A program made the position numbers and the translations under genes. A stretch of DNA of 5,809 bases, taken from positions 1 to 5,809 of the forward strand of contig DASSUW010000064.1 in NCBI GenBank assembly GCA_035706585.1, read 5' to 3'. Below the pieces are notes generated by a model. It had not been told where the DNA came from. It saw nothing but the letters and a program-made list of their open reading frames with translations, and ran no database searches. Position 1 is the stretch's first letter; each line of letters opens with the position of its first letter. The DNA comes from DASSUW01 sp035706585 (GTDB lineage: Bacteria > Actinomycetota > Thermoleophilia > Solirubrobacterales > Solirubrobacteraceae). Shown here piece by piece: positions 5,805 to 5,809 of the stretch.

Positions 5805-5809
5805 CCATC

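Overview
This is a very GC-rich, gene-dense stretch of bacterial chromosome with six genes and almost no intergenic DNA. Base composition, codon use (C or G at most third positions), GTG and TTG starts, and the style of the proteins suggest a high-GC actinobacterium. The class Thermoleophilia (Solirubrobacter-like) is my best guess from protein resemblance, but nothing in the window proves it. I see no RNA genes, mobile elements, CRISPR arrays, phage genes or convincing hairpin terminators.

Left half, minus strand (about 3708 down to 1): a tightly overlapped operon. It runs from a circularly permuted ATP-grasp protein (COG2308 type), to an alpha-E protein (COG2307 type), to a transglutaminase-like cysteine peptidase (COG1305 type), to a partial VOC/glyoxalase-family protein that leaves the window. 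The first three are a recurrent gene trio that comparative genomics (Iyer, Aravind and colleagues) proposed to be a peptide-bond-forming and peptide-processing system. The substrate and product are unknown. In that model the ATP-grasp enzyme makes an amide bond, the alpha-E protein assists, and the transglutaminase fold cleaves or rearranges amide bonds. The Anbu proteasome-like subunit that often accompanies the trio is not in this window. Junctions overlap by 7 bases (ATP-grasp/alpha-E), 1 base (alpha-E/transglutaminase) and a few bases (transglutaminase/VOC), so translational coupling is likely.

Middle, plus strand (3744 to 4940): a DapB-like reductase diverges from the operon across a gap of at most 35 bases. 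It is followed 18 bases later by a small RsbW/SpoIIAB-type ATP-binding protein that probably starts at TTG. The DapB-like protein keeps the nucleotide-binding loop and the KxDAPSGTA motif, but the catalytic His-His pair of classical DapB is replaced by Ala-Ser. Its assignment to lysine biosynthesis is therefore uncertain.

Right end, minus strand (5804 down to 4941): an exodeoxyribonuclease III family AP endonuclease with all the catalytic residues I looked for. Its stop codon directly abuts the stop codon of the convergent ATPase gene.

The points most worth following up are the ATP-grasp/alpha-E/transglutaminase operon with its VOC appendage, the DapB-like protein without its catalytic histidines, the missing start codon of the VOC gene, and the CAG-repeat polyglutamine tail lying across the ATP-grasp/alpha-E junction.
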